Below are positions 22,341 through 32,769 of a DNA stretch of 64,000 nucleotides, piece by piece (the stretch's first letter is position 1; every line of letters begins with the position of its first letter). The notes beneath the pieces are model-generated. The model did not search any database. It had not been told where the DNA came from and saw only the letters and a program-made list of their open reading frames with translations. Where the stretch lies: contig JAAFYY010000002.1 in NCBI GenBank assembly GCA_014284505.1, positions 22,442 through 86,441 of the forward strand. The letters run 5' to 3'. Source of the DNA: Streptacidiphilus sp. 4-A2. Lineage in GTDB: Bacteria; Actinomycetota; Actinomycetes; Streptomycetales; Streptomycetaceae. Both the position numbers and the translations under genes were made by a program.

Positions 22341-22454
22341 CCGCCACTCCAGCACGCCCCGCACCGACACGACGCTCCGAGCATGCCTACGCGACGGCCA
22401 CACACCTCACCTGGGAAAACGTGACCCTACCTTCGGTTTGGGACTCGCTTCTAA

Positions 22455-23045
22455 GGCCACTTGCCAGCCTTAACTTGGGTGCATCAGGCTATGTGCTGAT
22501 CCATACCGACATTGGACGGCTTCGATCGACCGGCGACTCGGGCTCCGCGGGGTGGTGTGCGAGGTGCGACGAAGGCGTCGGATACGGTCCGAGCTCAGGC
22601 TCGGAGCTCCGCTGTTGTCTCCACCGCGTTGTTCGGTGTTGTCTCCCGGGGGTTTCGTGGCCGCGGATGATTCGACCAATGTCCGACTTGCCGGGTGCGT
22701 GAGTCGTGTAAGAGTGGATGTTCACCTGGTGACCGCCAGGTCTGGACTGATAGCTTCCCAGCACCGATCACTTGATCGTTTTGGTTGCTTGGGGGAGTGG
22801 GTGCGGTGGCTTGGGGGAGCTGGTGCCGTCGGCGTTGCCGCGGGCTCGCGATGGATGGTGGACCTCTCATCCCACTCGCGGGTACCACCTACGTGTCAAC
22901 AGGTAGGCCCAGGACTACCGCATGCCTCCTGGTCATGCCTTGAGCTGTGGCATTCCTGCAGGGAGACGCTGCGGGTCGACGCCAGAGCTCGCGTGTTCAC
23001 GGGGGACAGGGGGAGCTTCGTCCACGCGACGTGTGTCGGGTCTGG
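22455..23045. other. Gene-free stretch between IS copy A and the beta-helix gene
   Basis: No credible gene. A plus-strand frame of 188 codons (22552-23118) lacks family features and runs into the oppositely coded beta-helix gene. A small hairpin, TCCGAGC-TCAG-GCTCGGA, lies at 22588-22605. Part of this stretch was probably the original upstream region of RHS1 before the IS arrived. Confidence 0.5.
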
Positions 23046-25835
23046 TCAGTTGGTCGAGTATCCCTCGATGTCCGCGGTGACGTTGACCGACCCGTGGACG
23101 TTGAAGAGTTCGGCGTGACCGTGGGTGACGGGTAGGTAGAGCAGCGTCGAAGTGGTCTGGCCCCGCATGAAGTTCAGCTCCGGACCGAGCGGCTGAGGCG
23201 ATTCGTCGCCCCAGACACAGAGGTAGCCGTTGACGGTGGAGCCGATGGCGGTGACGTTGACCAGTACCCCGGTGGCACCGGCCGGGATTCCGTCGACGCC
23301 GGCGACCTTGAAGCTCAGATCGCTGGACGGCCCCATCGGTGCTTTGCGCGCGCCGATGCCAGAGCGGGTGTCGAGGGCCCGGACCGGGGTGATCGCCGTC
23401 ATCGGCTCGTTGAGCGGGTCGGTCGTCGGACCGAAGGCCTGGTAGAAGCCCTCCACCGAGGCGATCAGGTCCACCGAGCCGGCCTGGTTGAACAGCGAGA
23501 CCCGGCCCTGTGCGTCCACCGGTACCACCACCGTCGCCGAACGGGTCTCGCCCGCAGTGAAGTTGAGGTTCGGGCTGTTCGGCCGGCTGCCGCCGGTCCG
23601 GTAGCCGGTGACGTAGCTGTTCGCCGTGGCGTCGGTCTCGGTGACGTCCAGGACCACCGCCGTCGCGCCGTACTCGGAGGAACCCGGGTAGCGCATTCCC
23701 GGCAGCGCCTGGAACGTGACGGACCCGCCCGGCCCGACTTTGCCGAGCCTGGGCAGGCCTTCGTCCCGGTTTCCCCTGGTGTCCAGCACCGGATGGAACT
23801 CGTCCCAGATGTTGGCGTCGTTCATCAGGATCGAGCTGGTCCCGGTGGGGGACGGTGCTGTACCCCTCGGCGTCGGCGATCATGTCCAGCGCGCCGGCGG
23901 AACTGTAGAGGTCCACGATGCCGTCGGCCCCCACGGGGACATCCACCAGGTTGGAAACGGTCTGCCCGGGACGGTAGTTGAGGCTGGTGGCGGTGGGGCG
24001 CCTGGCGCCGTCCGGGTACGCGGTGACGAAGCCGTTGCTGGTGGTGTCGGTGACGGTGAGGTTGAGCAGCACCGACGAGGCGCCGGAGAAGTACCGTGCG
24101 CCGTTCACCCGCAGCCGGACCACCTCTCCTGCCCGGACCTTCGCCTTTGCCGCGCCCAGCCCTGTCGCGGTGTCGAGTATGCGGGCGGCGGGGCTGATCG
24201 GCACGAACACCGGGCCGACGGTCACGTCGGTGCTGGCTTTGGCTGCGGCCGCCGAAGTCGGTCAGGGTGCTGCTGATGGTGTAGTTGCCGGGCCGGTCGT
24301 AGGTGTTTCGGCGTCCCCGCAGTAGCCGGGCTGAGTGACGACCGGTGAGCCGTCGCCGAAGTCGAGCTTGCAGGAACTGAAGTCGAACGGCGAGTCCGAG
24401 CCGCCGGCCTCCACGGTCACGGTGAGCGGGGCTTGCGGATTCTCTTCGCGCGCGGTGATCTTGTCGACCAGGGGGCCGGGCGGGTTGATGCTGACGCCTA
24501 CTTTGTAGACCCGGCCGGCCTCGGTCTCGGTGACGACATGGAAAGTGCTCTGGCCGCCGACCAGTGTCGTGTAGGTGTGCCGCACGGAGGCCGCAGTCGT
24601 GGTGACGTCAGGGGTTCCGTCACCGAAGTCGAAGGTGCGGGTGACGGCAGTGCCCCAGGGGTCGACATCGCCCGAGGTGATGGTCACCGGATGGCCGACC
24701 TCGGTGTTCGCCGGTTCGGCGGTGGGCGCGTAGTACCGCAGTGGGTCCTGGAACTCGGTCGCTCCGCGGTCGTAGTAGCCGCTGCCCGTCCCCGTGTTGC
24801 GAACCAGTGGGTCGTCCACGCGCGGGCTGCCGTTGATGTCGGCCAGCTCGCCGGGGGCATCGGCATCGGCCGAGTCGATGCCGGGGGAGCCCTCGCTGGG
24901 CCAGGGCACGTACCCGCCAGGACTGGCCTGGCCGGCGATGATGTCCTGTGTGCCCTGCCCGGTGGCGGTCTGGAAGCCGGTTGCGGTGGGGTACCCACCC
25001 CTGCCCAGTTGTAGAGATCGGCGCCGGGCAGCGGGTAGAAGAGGTTGTACCCGGACGTGGACTGGGCGGTGGAGTCGGCGCTGACCTGGATGTCGCCGCC
25101 GTAGACGACGTTGTTCTCGATGCTGAGGCCGGTTGAGCCGTCCGTCGCGGTGACTGCCGCCGGTGAGGAATGCCCGAAGGTATTGCTGGTGACGTCGGTG
25201 TCCGTCGCCCCGTCGAGGGCGATGCCGGTGGCGGAGTAGCTGGCCGGTTCGATCTGGTTGGTGGTGATGACCGTGTGCTGCGCGCCCGGTCCCACGGTGA
25301 CGGCTGCGCCGTTCAGCGGCAGGAGATAGCTGCGACTCAGGGTTACGTCACTGCTCTGGCCGGAAACCGCCACGGCGGTGGCCCCCGCGGGAGCGCTGAC
25401 GCGCAGGCTGTCCAGGGTGACGTCGCTGGAGTCCGCGACCGTGATGCCTCCCGCGGACAGCTCCAGTTGGAGACTGCCCAGTGTTATGTCGTGGGCGCCC
25501 TGGAAGGTCAGTTGCGGAAGGTATATGTAGTTCCCGCCGGTGATGGTGATCGGATCCCCGGGGGATCCCGAGGCGGTGATCGTCGTCGCCGGTAGGTGCC
25601 GCCGTCGGCGATCTGGAACGGTGTCACCGGGCTGGGCGGCGTCCGCCGCCGCCTGGATGGTGCAGGGCGTCGCCGCGGTACCGGTGCCTGCGGCGGTGTC
25701 CGAGCAGGCGGCATTGCGCACGTCGACGTACAACGTCGTGGAGTCGGCCGATGCGGTGGCAGTCGGCAGAACCACTACCCCCGCCGCCAACAGCATCACT
25801 GCTGCCGGTCCGGCAGCACGAGATCTGGACACAGT
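23046..25835 (-). CDS. Secreted parallel beta-helix / PKD / LDTR-module protein (frameshifts)
   Basis: About 930 residues after joining breaks near 25.6, 25.0, 24.28 and 23.85 kb. GTG 25835 follows AGGGGGG. A signal peptide (VMLLAAGVVVLP to ATASA) precedes a right-handed parallel beta-helix with Asn/Ser-rich rungs (SSDVTLDSLRV, STGLSIENNVVYGGD). Then come two PKD-like beta-sandwich segments marked by FDFGDGTPDVTTT and KLDFGDGSPVVTQ. Three C-terminal modules follow that open with ARILDTATGLGA, HPVLDTRGNRDEG and VRALDTRSGIGA and end in D-IAD-EGYST. No catalytic residues are recognisable. It is probably an extracellular adhesin or carbohydrate-binding scaffold; a polysaccharide lyase activity is possible but not supported. 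Confidence 0.75.
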
Positions 25836-26159
25836 TCCCCCCTGAATTCCGCACTCCGCCCAACGCCCCGTCCGGCGCGGCGAGGAGCCTCGGCCGCACA
25901 ACCCTACCGGCCGCGCCGCACCACCGAGCACCGGTCCGCGAGCCGGGGGTGAGGCGCGTGGGTACGGTGAGTTGAAGTCGACACGGGTTCTCGCCCCTGC
26001 GGCTGTGCGGTGACCGCCGTTCGGTGCCGTCGAGCGGTGCGTGTCGCGGTCCGCGTCTGGAAGGGCGGGGTGGTGCCTGCGTCGGCTTGCTGACGGGGTG
26101 GCGGTACGGGCTGGCCGGGGTTGGGGTGGGGAGGCGGGCAGGCGGCGTGACGGGACCGC
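25836..26159. other. Gene-free stretch between sigma-factor gene and beta-helix gene
   Basis: 324 bp upstream of the beta-helix gene and downstream of the sigma-factor gene, both on the minus strand. It must hold the promoter of the former. No convincing -35/-10 pair or hairpin terminator could be read. Confidence 0.4.
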
Positions 26160-27035
26160 TCACGCCGGGTCCGGCAGGTTCATCCGTGCGAGCTTGGCCG
26201 GGTCGGCCACGGCCGTGATGGCGGCGATCCGGCCGTCGGTGACGGTGAATGCGAGGACTGAGAGCGGCGTGCCGTCCGCGCGCCAGGAGATGACTCCGGG
26301 AAGGCCGCCCACGAGTGCTGCCCGGCCCAGGGCGGCCGCGCTTGCGGCCAGTTGGGCGCCGGCGGCGACCTTGGTGGCGCCGAGGGTGACGACCACGCCG
26401 CCGGGGGTGTCGGTGGTGAGCCTCACCTCGGGTCGAGCACGCGCAGCAGACCTTCGAAGTCGCCACCGCGAGCCGCTGCCAGGAAGGCGTCGACCACCTC
26501 GCGCTGTTCCCGGCCCGCGCGGGCCGGCCGCTCGGTTGCCTGGACCTTTCTGCGGGCGCGGCTGGCGAGCATCTTGGTGGCGTCGGTGGACTTGCCGAGG
26601 ATGCGGCCGATCTCGTCGAACGGCACCGCGAACAGGTCGTGCAGCACGAACGCCAGCCGCTCGCTGGGCCGGAGCGAATCGAGGACGACGAGGAGCGCGA
26701 GCCCGACCGAGTCGGCGAGCACCACGTCGTCGTCCGGGGTGGGGGCAGCGTCGAGCGTCACCACGAGTTCGGGCAGGCGGTCGTCGTAGGACGCCTCGGG
26801 GCGGACCTGGCGCCACCGCAGGACGTCGAGGCTGATCCGGCCGACCACGGTGGTCAGCCAGCCGGCGAGGTTCTCGATGACCCCGTCCTGCGCGGGAGAG
26901 TCGAAGCCATGCCTCCTGGACCACGTCCTCGGCGTCGGCGTGCGAGCCGAGCACGCGGTAGGCGACCGCGCGCAGCCGGTCGCGCTGGGCCTCGAACGCC
27001 TGAGCCGCCGGGTCCGTCGAGCCGGTCTCGAACAT
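26160..27035 (-). CDS. ECF41/SigJ-like RNA polymerase sigma factor (two frameshifts)
   Basis: About 290 residues. The sigma-70 region 2 reads FEAQRDRLRAVAYRVLGS followed by DAEDVVQEAW. Region 4 reads LRPSERLAFVLHDLF and PFDEIGRILGKSTDATKMLA. A C-terminal SnoaL-like domain of about 100 residues follows (VVDAFLAAARGGDFEGLL to RADGTPLSVLAFTVTDGRI). This extended tail, with no anti-sigma factor gene beside it, is the ECF41 hallmark. In that group the tail controls activity and the partner gene encodes a carboxymuconolactone decarboxylase or oxidoreductase. Here the partner is divergent, starting 83 bp away. Breaks lie near 26.9 and 26.43 kb. Confidence 0.85.
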   Translation of the reverse strand: MFETGSTDPAAQAFEAQRDRLRAVAYRVLGSHADAEDVVQEAWLRLSRAGRGHREPRRLADHRGRPDQPRRPAVAPGPPRGVLRRPPARTRGDARRCPHPGRRRGARRLGRARAPRRPRFAPAQRAAGVRAARPVRGAVRRDRPHPRQVHRRHQDARQPRPQKGPGNRAAGPRGPGTARGGRRLPGSGSRWRLRRSAARARPEVRLTTDTPGGVVVTLGATKVAAGAQLAASAAALGRAALVGGLPGVISWRADGTPLSVLAFTVTDGRIAAITAVADPAKLARMNLPDPA

Positions 27036-27117
27036 GTTGTTACCTTCCCGAATCCGCTCCGTCATGGGTGATGACGGGCCCGGAGGGGCCCAGGTAACCA
27101 CTGAAGGAGCAAGACTG

Positions 27118-27567
27118 ATGGAAGCACGTCTCAAGGGTGCGATGAACCCCGACCTGATGACCGCGATCCAGCACCTCCACAAGGCGATAGCCGCCGGAGG
27201 TGTCGACCGGCGCCTGCTGTCGCTGGTCCACCTGCGCGCCAGCCAGATCAACGGCTGTGCGCCGTGCGTCTTCGCTGCAGTCTCGGGTGCGAAGAAGGCC
27301 GGTGAGACGGACGAGCGACTGCACCACGTGGTCGCGTGGCGCGAGACGCCGTTCTTCACTGACGAGGAGCGGGCGGCGCTCGCGCTGACCGAGGCCGCCA
27401 CCCGCATCCAGGACGGCGCCCCCGGTGTGACCGACGAGATCTGGGATGCCGCCGCCGGCCACTTCGCCGGGGAGCAGCTGAACGCGATCATCCTGGAGAT
27501 CGCCATGACCAACTTCTTCAACCGGATCAACCACGCGATCCGGGAACAGGCCGGCACGTCCTGGTGA
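27118..27567 (+). CDS. Carboxymuconolactone decarboxylase/AhpD-like protein
   Basis: An intact 149-residue all-helical protein of the CMD/AhpD family. It has the redox motif INGCAPCVFA (Cys47 and Cys50) and LHHVVAWRETPFFTDEER, which is common in this group. ATG 27118 follows AAGGAG. Members act as alkylhydroperoxidase-like reductases using the CXXC pair. It is divergent from the ECF41 sigma gene and is the expected regulon member for that sigma group. The consensus ECF41 promoter could not be found by eye in the 82-bp intergenic region. Confidence 0.85.
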   Translation: MEARLKGAMNPDLMTAIQHLHKAIAAGGVDRRLLSLVHLRASQINGCAPCVFAAVSGAKKAGETDERLHHVVAWRETPFFTDEERAALALTEAATRIQDGAPGVTDEIWDAAAGHFAGEQLNAIILEIAMTNFFNRINHAIREQAGTSW

Positions 27568-27568
27568 G

Positions 27569-27614
27569 CCCACCCAACGGGGCGTCATCCACGAGGGATG
27601 ACGCCCCGGTGGGG
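27569..27614. terminator. Terminator hairpin after the CMD gene
   Basis: A perfect 12-bp stem (GGGGCGTCATCC / GGATGACGCCCC) around ACGAG, with CCCACC/GGTGGG extending the pairing outside. It lies directly after the stop codon. Confidence 0.8.
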
Positions 27615-27741
27615 GACGAGGGCAGGGAAGATGATGAAGCGTCATATCGGTTCAATGGAAGGAAGTTGGCTGGTTCCGGCGTGGCCGCCGGTGCGGGAGT
27701 CCCCCTGGGTGGCTGTCTTGTGACGTCTTCCGCATTCAGTG

Positions 27742-28172
27742 TCAACCGATCGCGGTGAGCAGCCAGGACCAGGTGATCGGTCCGACTTGTCCGTTGTCCT
27801 GGAGTCCCAGCTGCTTCTGCATGCAGATGACGGCGGCATTGGTCAGCGAACCGTCCTGGCCGTCGATCTGGAGTTCGTCGGGCCCGCCGCCGGTGGCGCA
27901 CGGCGCGAACCCGATGTCGAGGAGGTCCTGGACCGCCGCTCCGCAGACTCCGCTGAAGCCGTACTGGACGGTGGTGGAGGGGACCTCCTCATCGGAGAAG
28001 ACCGGGCTGGGCTGCTCGCCGTGGTTCAGGCAGAAGTCGACGAGTTGCACAGCCTCGTAGCCGCTGTAGTCGGTCGCGCTCGCGGTTGGCGCGAACGCGA
28101 GGGCCGAGGCAGCCGCTATCGCTATCGGAGGGCGAAGGCGGCCAGCCGGGAGGCTCGGGTGGAAGGGCGCAT
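27742..28172 (-). CDS. Secreted peptidoglycan-binding-domain protein (one frameshift)
   Basis: About 143 residues. ATG 28172 follows AAGGGG. The signal peptide starts MRPSTRASRLAAFALR and, after a one-base shift near 28124, continues IAIAAASALAFAPTASA before the mature TDYSGYEAVQLV. The mature part reads QDLLDIGFAPCATG and then AVICMQKQLGLQDNGQVGP with a final WSWLLTAIG. That last block is the core of a PG_binding_1 repeat. Four cysteines in the mature part (FCLNHG, GVCGAA, APCATG, VICMQK) could form two disulfides. It is probably cell-wall associated. No enzymatic domain is present. Confidence 0.7.
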
Positions 28173-28526
28173 GGCGGGTTTCCCCTTCTGGTCGACGAAT
28201 TCGGTGGGGTGACGCCGCGTTGTCGAGGGATCATCCGGGAGGCTCGGGCCGCATGTCGGTGCGCGCGGGCGGGTGCCACGGAGTTGGTCTTCGGCGGACC
28301 GTGAGGTGGTTGATCCGGCTGCGTCGTTGATCGGGCCGGGCAGCGGGCTGAGCCGGACGGCTCGGCCCAGGGGAGCGATGCGGGTGACGGCCGCGGTAGC
28401 AGACCTCTGCTGACGTTCGTGTCAGCCTGCCTGCGTGGCCGTCAGGCCCTTGGCACGAGAGTCGGAGGGACCGCCGTGGGCGACCTCCCGGGGCCGGGCT
28501 GTCTGCCTGCCACGAGACCCGGACGG
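28173..28526. other. Gene-free stretch
   Basis: 354 bp between the peptidoglycan-binding protein and the lipoprotein gene, both minus strand. Frames here lack coding features. I see no clear hairpin or regulatory motif. Confidence 0.4.
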
Positions 28527-29507
28527 TCAGGTCCTCGCGGTAGTGATGGCTGCTTCGTGGAGGACGTCCTGCCACTCGGTGAGAACGTGTTGCAGGCCGG
28601 CGGTGTTGGCTTCGATGAGTTGTCGCTGGTGACCGGCGAGGATTCGGGTGTATGTCTGTTCGTAGTCGGTTTTCTGTTTGCATGTCACGTCGATGGTGGC
28701 GACGTGCTTCTCGATCGGGGAGGGCGGAGGAAGTGCCGCGCCCGGCGGGGTGGGGAGGCCGCGTCCGAGCAGGGTCTTGTCCTGGGAGGCGGTCAATGGG
28801 TTCGGGTAGTCGTAGCCGGCGGCTTTCATGCACGTGCTCCACGCCGTGTTGGCGGCTTTGAGTCCGCTGTCCTGGCGGGTCTGGGTGATGGCCTGCAGGC
28901 GCAGGGTCTGGACGAAGCTGTAGGCCTCGGTGGCCTGGTCGATGTTCAGCGTGACCACGGCTTGGTGCAGGCAGCCGGTGGAGGTGTCACTGGGGGTGCC
29001 GTAGAAGGCTGTGAGCACGTTCTGGGGGACGGTCGGTGCGTGGGCTGTCGTGGTGGGATCGGGTTCGGGCAGGCGGTATCCGTACGACCTGGCGTCGGCC
29101 AGGGTGGCCACGCCGAAGTAGACCAGTGGCGGCAGCACGGTGGGCAGGTAGTTTCCGCCCCAGCCGGCCGGTAAGGCCTGGCCCTTGCCGTGCATGCAGG
29201 ACTGCTCGGTCCTGGTGATCGCGTGGAACAGCAGTGCCTCGTTCGCGGGTCGGCGTAGCCGTCGTAGGAGTCCAGGGGCAGGAGCATCGATCCGTCGGAG
29301 AACAGCTCGGCTCCTCCGCCCTGGTAGACCACTGAGAGGTTGGGCGCGCCGGGGCCGTGGCCAGCAGCGGAGCGGCCGCGGGCGGGCTCGTGGTGACGGG
29401 CGGCGCCGTCGCGGTACTGGTGCGGCCCCGGCGCAGCCGGCCAGGGCCAGGACGCAGGCGCCGAGGAAGGAGGCCAGGCGGACTGGCCGGAGGGCGGAGG
29501 GGCTCAT
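28527..29507 (-). CDS. Putative lipoprotein (frameshifts)
   Basis: About 325 residues. ATG 29507 opens MSPSALRPVRLASFLGACVLALAGCAG. The lipobox is LALAGC, giving lipidation at about Cys24. The frame shifts near 29.43 and returns near 29.25 kb; in between the correct reading is MVYQGGGAELFSDGSMLLPL and DSYDGYAD. The mature protein has paired cysteine segments (RTEQSCMHGKGQ, STGCLHQAVV, WSTCMKAAGYDYPNP, IDVTCKQKTDYE), a layout typical of uncharacterised actinomycete surface lipoproteins. The C terminus is helical (QRQLIEANTAGLQHVLTEWQ). The function is unknown. Confidence 0.7.
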   Translation of the reverse strand: MSPSALRPVRLASFLGACVLALAGCAGAAPVPRRRRPSPRARPRPLRCWPRPRRAQPLSGLPGRRSRAVLRRIDAPAPGLLRRLRRPANEALLFHAITRTEQSCMHGKGQALPAGWGGNYLPTVLPPLVYFGVATLADARSYGYRLPEPDPTTTAHAPTVPQNVLTAFYGTPSDTSTGCLHQAVVTLNIDQATEAYSFVQTLRLQAITQTRQDSGLKAANTAWSTCMKAAGYDYPNPLTASQDKTLLGRGLPTPPGAALPPPSPIEKHVATIDVTCKQKTDYEQTYTRILAGHQRQLIEANTAGLQHVLTEWQDVLHEAAITTART

Positions 29508-29582
29508 GATGTCCACTCTTCTCATCGCTGACGGCTGGCGGGGCCGGGCCGCCGCCGGCGGCCCGGCCGGTGTGGCAGCGGG

Positions 29583-30125
29583 TCAGTGCCAGAGCTGCCA
29601 GCTGTCACCGCTGTACTGGGTGTTCACGAAGACGTTCTGGCTGCGGAACAGGCCGTTTGCGCCGGGGCCGTTGCCGCCGTCCAGGACGTAGCCGCTCATC
29701 CAGTTGTGCAGGAGCCAGCCGCTACCAGTGTTGATCTCCAGCCAGTCCTGGTTGAGATTGCCGTTGTCGCCGGCGCAGCCGTCGACCCAGACGGTGCCGT
29801 AGCCGCTCCACTGTCGGCCGGCGTCCAGGCACGGGCCGGAGGATCCTCCGGCCCGTTCGAGCCAGGCGCTGTTGGACTGCTGCTGGTCGTACCAGTAGGA
29901 GTCGAGATACGTGCCACTGACGCTGCTGCCGCACACGCCCGTGTAGACGTCGTAGGAGCCGTCGCTGTCGTCCGACTTCAGGCAGCTCCCGGTCTTGGCG
30001 TTCGTCCAGGTGACCACGCCGTTCGCGAAGGCCGTGCTGACTCCGCCCAGGGTGACCGCGCCCAGGACGCTCGCGGTCACCGCCAGCCGTCCGAGACTCT
30101 TCGTGCGGCGTGAAATGTTGAACAT
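29583..30125 (-). CDS. Secreted ricin-type/lectin-like protein
   Basis: An intact 180-residue frame. ATG 30125 follows AGGAGG. The signal peptide RRTKSLGRLAVTASVLGAVT to STAFA is followed by a mature domain. That domain has repeated aromatic-rich blocks (LKSDDSDGSYDVYTGVCG, LDAGRQWSGYGTVWVDGC, LNQDWLEINTG, SWQLWH) resembling the Q-x-W beta-trefoil repeats of ricin B lectins. Four cysteines probably pair. Carbohydrate binding outside the cell is the likely role. It is divergent from the SARP gene, with a 211-bp shared upstream region. Confidence 0.7.
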   Translation of the reverse strand: MFNISRRTKSLGRLAVTASVLGAVTLGGVSTAFANGVVTWTNAKTGSCLKSDDSDGSYDVYTGVCGSSVSGTYLDSYWYDQQQSNSAWLERAGGSSGPCLDAGRQWSGYGTVWVDGCAGDNGNLNQDWLEINTGSGWLLHNWMSGYVLDGGNGPGANGLFRSQNVFVNTQYSGDSWQLWH

Positions 30126-30336
30126 GTGTTGTTCCCTCCTGTTCGGCCGGCCATGGCCGACCCGTCGACACAGGGCTCTGCCGCCACTCCCGTGCGCCAC
30201 TGCCGCACGTGCTGGCTCTCCCTGGTCCGTCGATTGCGTCATCGGGGGTATCGTCTTCGCCGCCCGTCACGCGGAGATACGATCGGTGCAACATGACCTG
30301 GCGATGTCCGGGACCGGCGGGGATGACGAATTGAGC

Positions 30337-32496
30337 ATGCGTTTCACTTTGCTGGGCCCCGTGACAGTCACCATCAGCGGCCACACACAGGCCCTGCACG
30401 GGCATACCGCGAAATATCCTCACGGCCCTCTTGATCGAGGCGAACACGGTGCTGAGCGCCGAGCGGCTCGTCACAGCAGTGGGGCGAGGATCCACCGACC
30501 GCAGCCCTCGGGTCACTGCGCAACCACCTCGTGCGGCTGCGCGCCAGCTCGGGCCCGAAGCCGCGGCGCGGCTTCGCACCGTGGCACCGGGCTACCTCAT
30601 CGAGGTCCACGACGGCGAGCTCGACGAACACGACTTCCACAGCCTGTGCCGACGCGGCCGCTCGGCGTTGCAGGCCGCGGACTGGGCGGCCGCGTCCGAG
30701 GCCCTGACCGCCGCACTGGCCTTATGGAGGGGAGAACCAGCGGGCGACACACTGTGTCTGAACGGCCCGGACCAGCGGATCGGGAGCCTGCTCGAAACAC
30801 ATGCCCAGGCCCTGGAGGACCGGATCGAGGCCGATCTGCACCTGGGCCGCCATCACGATGTCCTCGCCGAGCTCAGCAGCCTCACCGCTGCACACCCTGC
30901 GGGAGACCTTCCACCGGCAGCTGATGCTCGCCCTGTACCGCGCCGACAGACAGGCCGAGGCGCTCGGCGCCTTCCAGAATCTGCGCCGGACACTCGTCGA
31001 CGAGCTGGGTGTGGAGCCGTCCCTGTCCGTCCAACAGCTGCACTGCCGCATCCTCAGCGCCGACCTCACGCTCTCGGCCCCGCCATCTCCGTTTGCGGTC
31101 CCGGCCGCGGACGAGTCGCTCCTGTGCCCGTCCCAGGCGGCGCCTTCCAACGGGCAGGACGCCCTTCCTGCCGGGGAAGCCGGAAAGGCAATCGCCGCGT
31201 CAAGGCCCGCCGCACCGCTGCCGACGGACGTCGCACAGCTGCCGGCGGCCGTTGCCGGATTCAGCGGAAGACAAGACCAGCTCCTGGAGTTGACGGAGGG
31301 TCTGCAGGACTCGGGCAGCTACGACGGACAGGTCCCCGTCGTCGTGGTCACCGGTGGCGGCGGCTCGGCAAGACGGCACTGGCCGTCCATGCGGCGCACC
31401 GTATCGCCCGCCACTTTCCCGACGGCCAGTTCTACGCCGACTTCCGGGGTACCGATCGCGTGCCGCGCGACCCGCATGACATCCTGGGCGGCTGGCTGCG
31501 GGCTCTGAGGCAAGCTGTGGATCCGGCCGATGACCCGGAGGAGCGCGCTGCCCAATGGCGCAGCGCCCTGTACAGCAAAGGTGTCCTGCTGCTCCTGGAC
31601 AACGTCAGGGACGCCGAACAGATCCGACCGCTGCTGCCCGCCACACCTGCCTGCGCGGTCATCGTCACCAGCCGTGCCCGCCTCGCGGATCTCCCGGCGC
31701 ACGCGTACTCGCCCTGGGACCGCTGAGCGACGAGGAGCCCTGGAGCTGCTGGCGCACCGAATCGGGGCGGCCGGCTGGCCCGGGCACAGGCGGCAACCGA
31801 CTGGTCCGCGTGCGGGGGATTCCGCTGGCGGTTCAGATCGCCGGAGCCCGGTTGGCCGCGCGCGCGGCCTGGTCGATCGCCGCCATGAGTGCCCGTCTGC
31901 GGGATAGCGCAGACGGTTGGACGAGCTCATGATCGGCGACCTCGCGGTGCGGGCCAGCTCCACATCAGCTACACCTCGCTCGGCCCGACCCCGGTCCCCC
32001 TCCGCGGCACGGGCTTTCCGTCTCCTGGGCCTCGCCCGGGGGTGGATGTCTCCCTGCCCGCACGCCGCCCTCTCGGCGCACCGGCACGTGCGGTGGAACA
32101 GGCACTGGAGGTCCTGGTCGACGCCCATCTGCTCCAGTCGCCCGCGAGGGTCGCTACCGTCTGCATGACCTGGTTCGCCTGTACGCCGCCGAGCTCGCCG
32201 AACAGCAGGACCCCCTGCGGGAGCGGGAGGGCGCCCTGCGCAGCATCGTCGACTGGTACCTGGCCGGCATCACGGGCACCCTGCTGGGGCTGGGGTCCGG
32301 CGAAGCAGGCCGGTCGGCCGCCGCAGCCAGTGAACCCGGATCCCCCGTCAGCACCGCTGGAACGGCCGCAGCCCTGGCCTGGTACCGGCACGAGCGTGCG
32401 AACCTGGTCGCCGCCATCTCCTGCGCGGTCGACAGCACCCTGGACACGGCACCGCAAGGGGACACTCCTGGTAGCCGGCCCCGGGAAACCTCATGA
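30337..32496 (+). CDS. SARP-family regulator with BTAD and NB-ARC domains (many frameshifts)
   Basis: About 715 residues of AfsR/DnrI-type regulator, broken repeatedly. The N terminus MRFTLLGPVTVTISGH is the OmpR-like DNA-binding domain start. The next piece (IEANTVLSAERLVTAVW) continues it. The BTAD domain reads LRETFHRQLMLALYRADRQA and LVDELGVEPSLSVQQLHCRI. The NB-ARC ATPase has VVVVTGGGG then GKTALAVHAAHRIARHFPD, and KGVLLLLDNVRDAEQIRPLL as Walker B. A helical segment (ARVATVCMTW in one frame, RLHDLVRLYAAELAEQQDPL in another) ends it, without TPR repeats. Such regulators activate nearby secondary-metabolite genes. No biosynthetic cluster adjoins on this side, so its target is unclear. Real decay is possible given the number of breaks. 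Confidence 0.7.
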
Positions 32497-32769
32497 CCGA
32501 AACCGGACGCGATGCCGCCTGCGCGGCGTACGTCCAGGCCCGCCGCCCGTGGCCGCGGCGCAGCTCCCAGCCTCGGGTGTCTGATGAAAGCGGCCATGAC
32601 CCGGTGGCGTCGGGACGCCTGGACCAGGGGAGGACCGTGGCCCTGCGGTGGCGGGGGAGCAGTGAGGACTCGCCCCACAGGAGGGGAGACCCTCCCCCGG
32701 CGGCGCTGGGGGTTGCGGCACACTGGGCGTGCGGCCGACGGTGCCGGACGGAAGTGGAGGCTGTCGCTG

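Larger units (their letters stand above)
20790..22451 (+). mobile_element. IS5-family insertion sequence, copy A
   Basis: A 1662-bp element bounded by imperfect inverted repeats, GAAGCGATTCCCAAACCGA at the left and its partner GAAGCGAGTCCCAAACCGA (reversed) at the right. It contains a transposase gene and a convergent accessory gene. The same element occurs at 40026-41701 and 43770-45447 with identical transposase protein. Copy A sits 90 bp upstream of the RHS1 start codon and probably disrupts or replaces its promoter. Confidence 0.9.

Noticed and set aside
22552..23118. 188-codon plus-strand ORF
   Set aside because: No start signal, no family resemblance, and it overlaps the 3' end of the well-supported beta-helix gene.
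30743..32128. Minus-strand frames across the SARP gene
   Set aside because: They mirror the BTAD and NB-ARC coding strand, which carries recognisable motifs.
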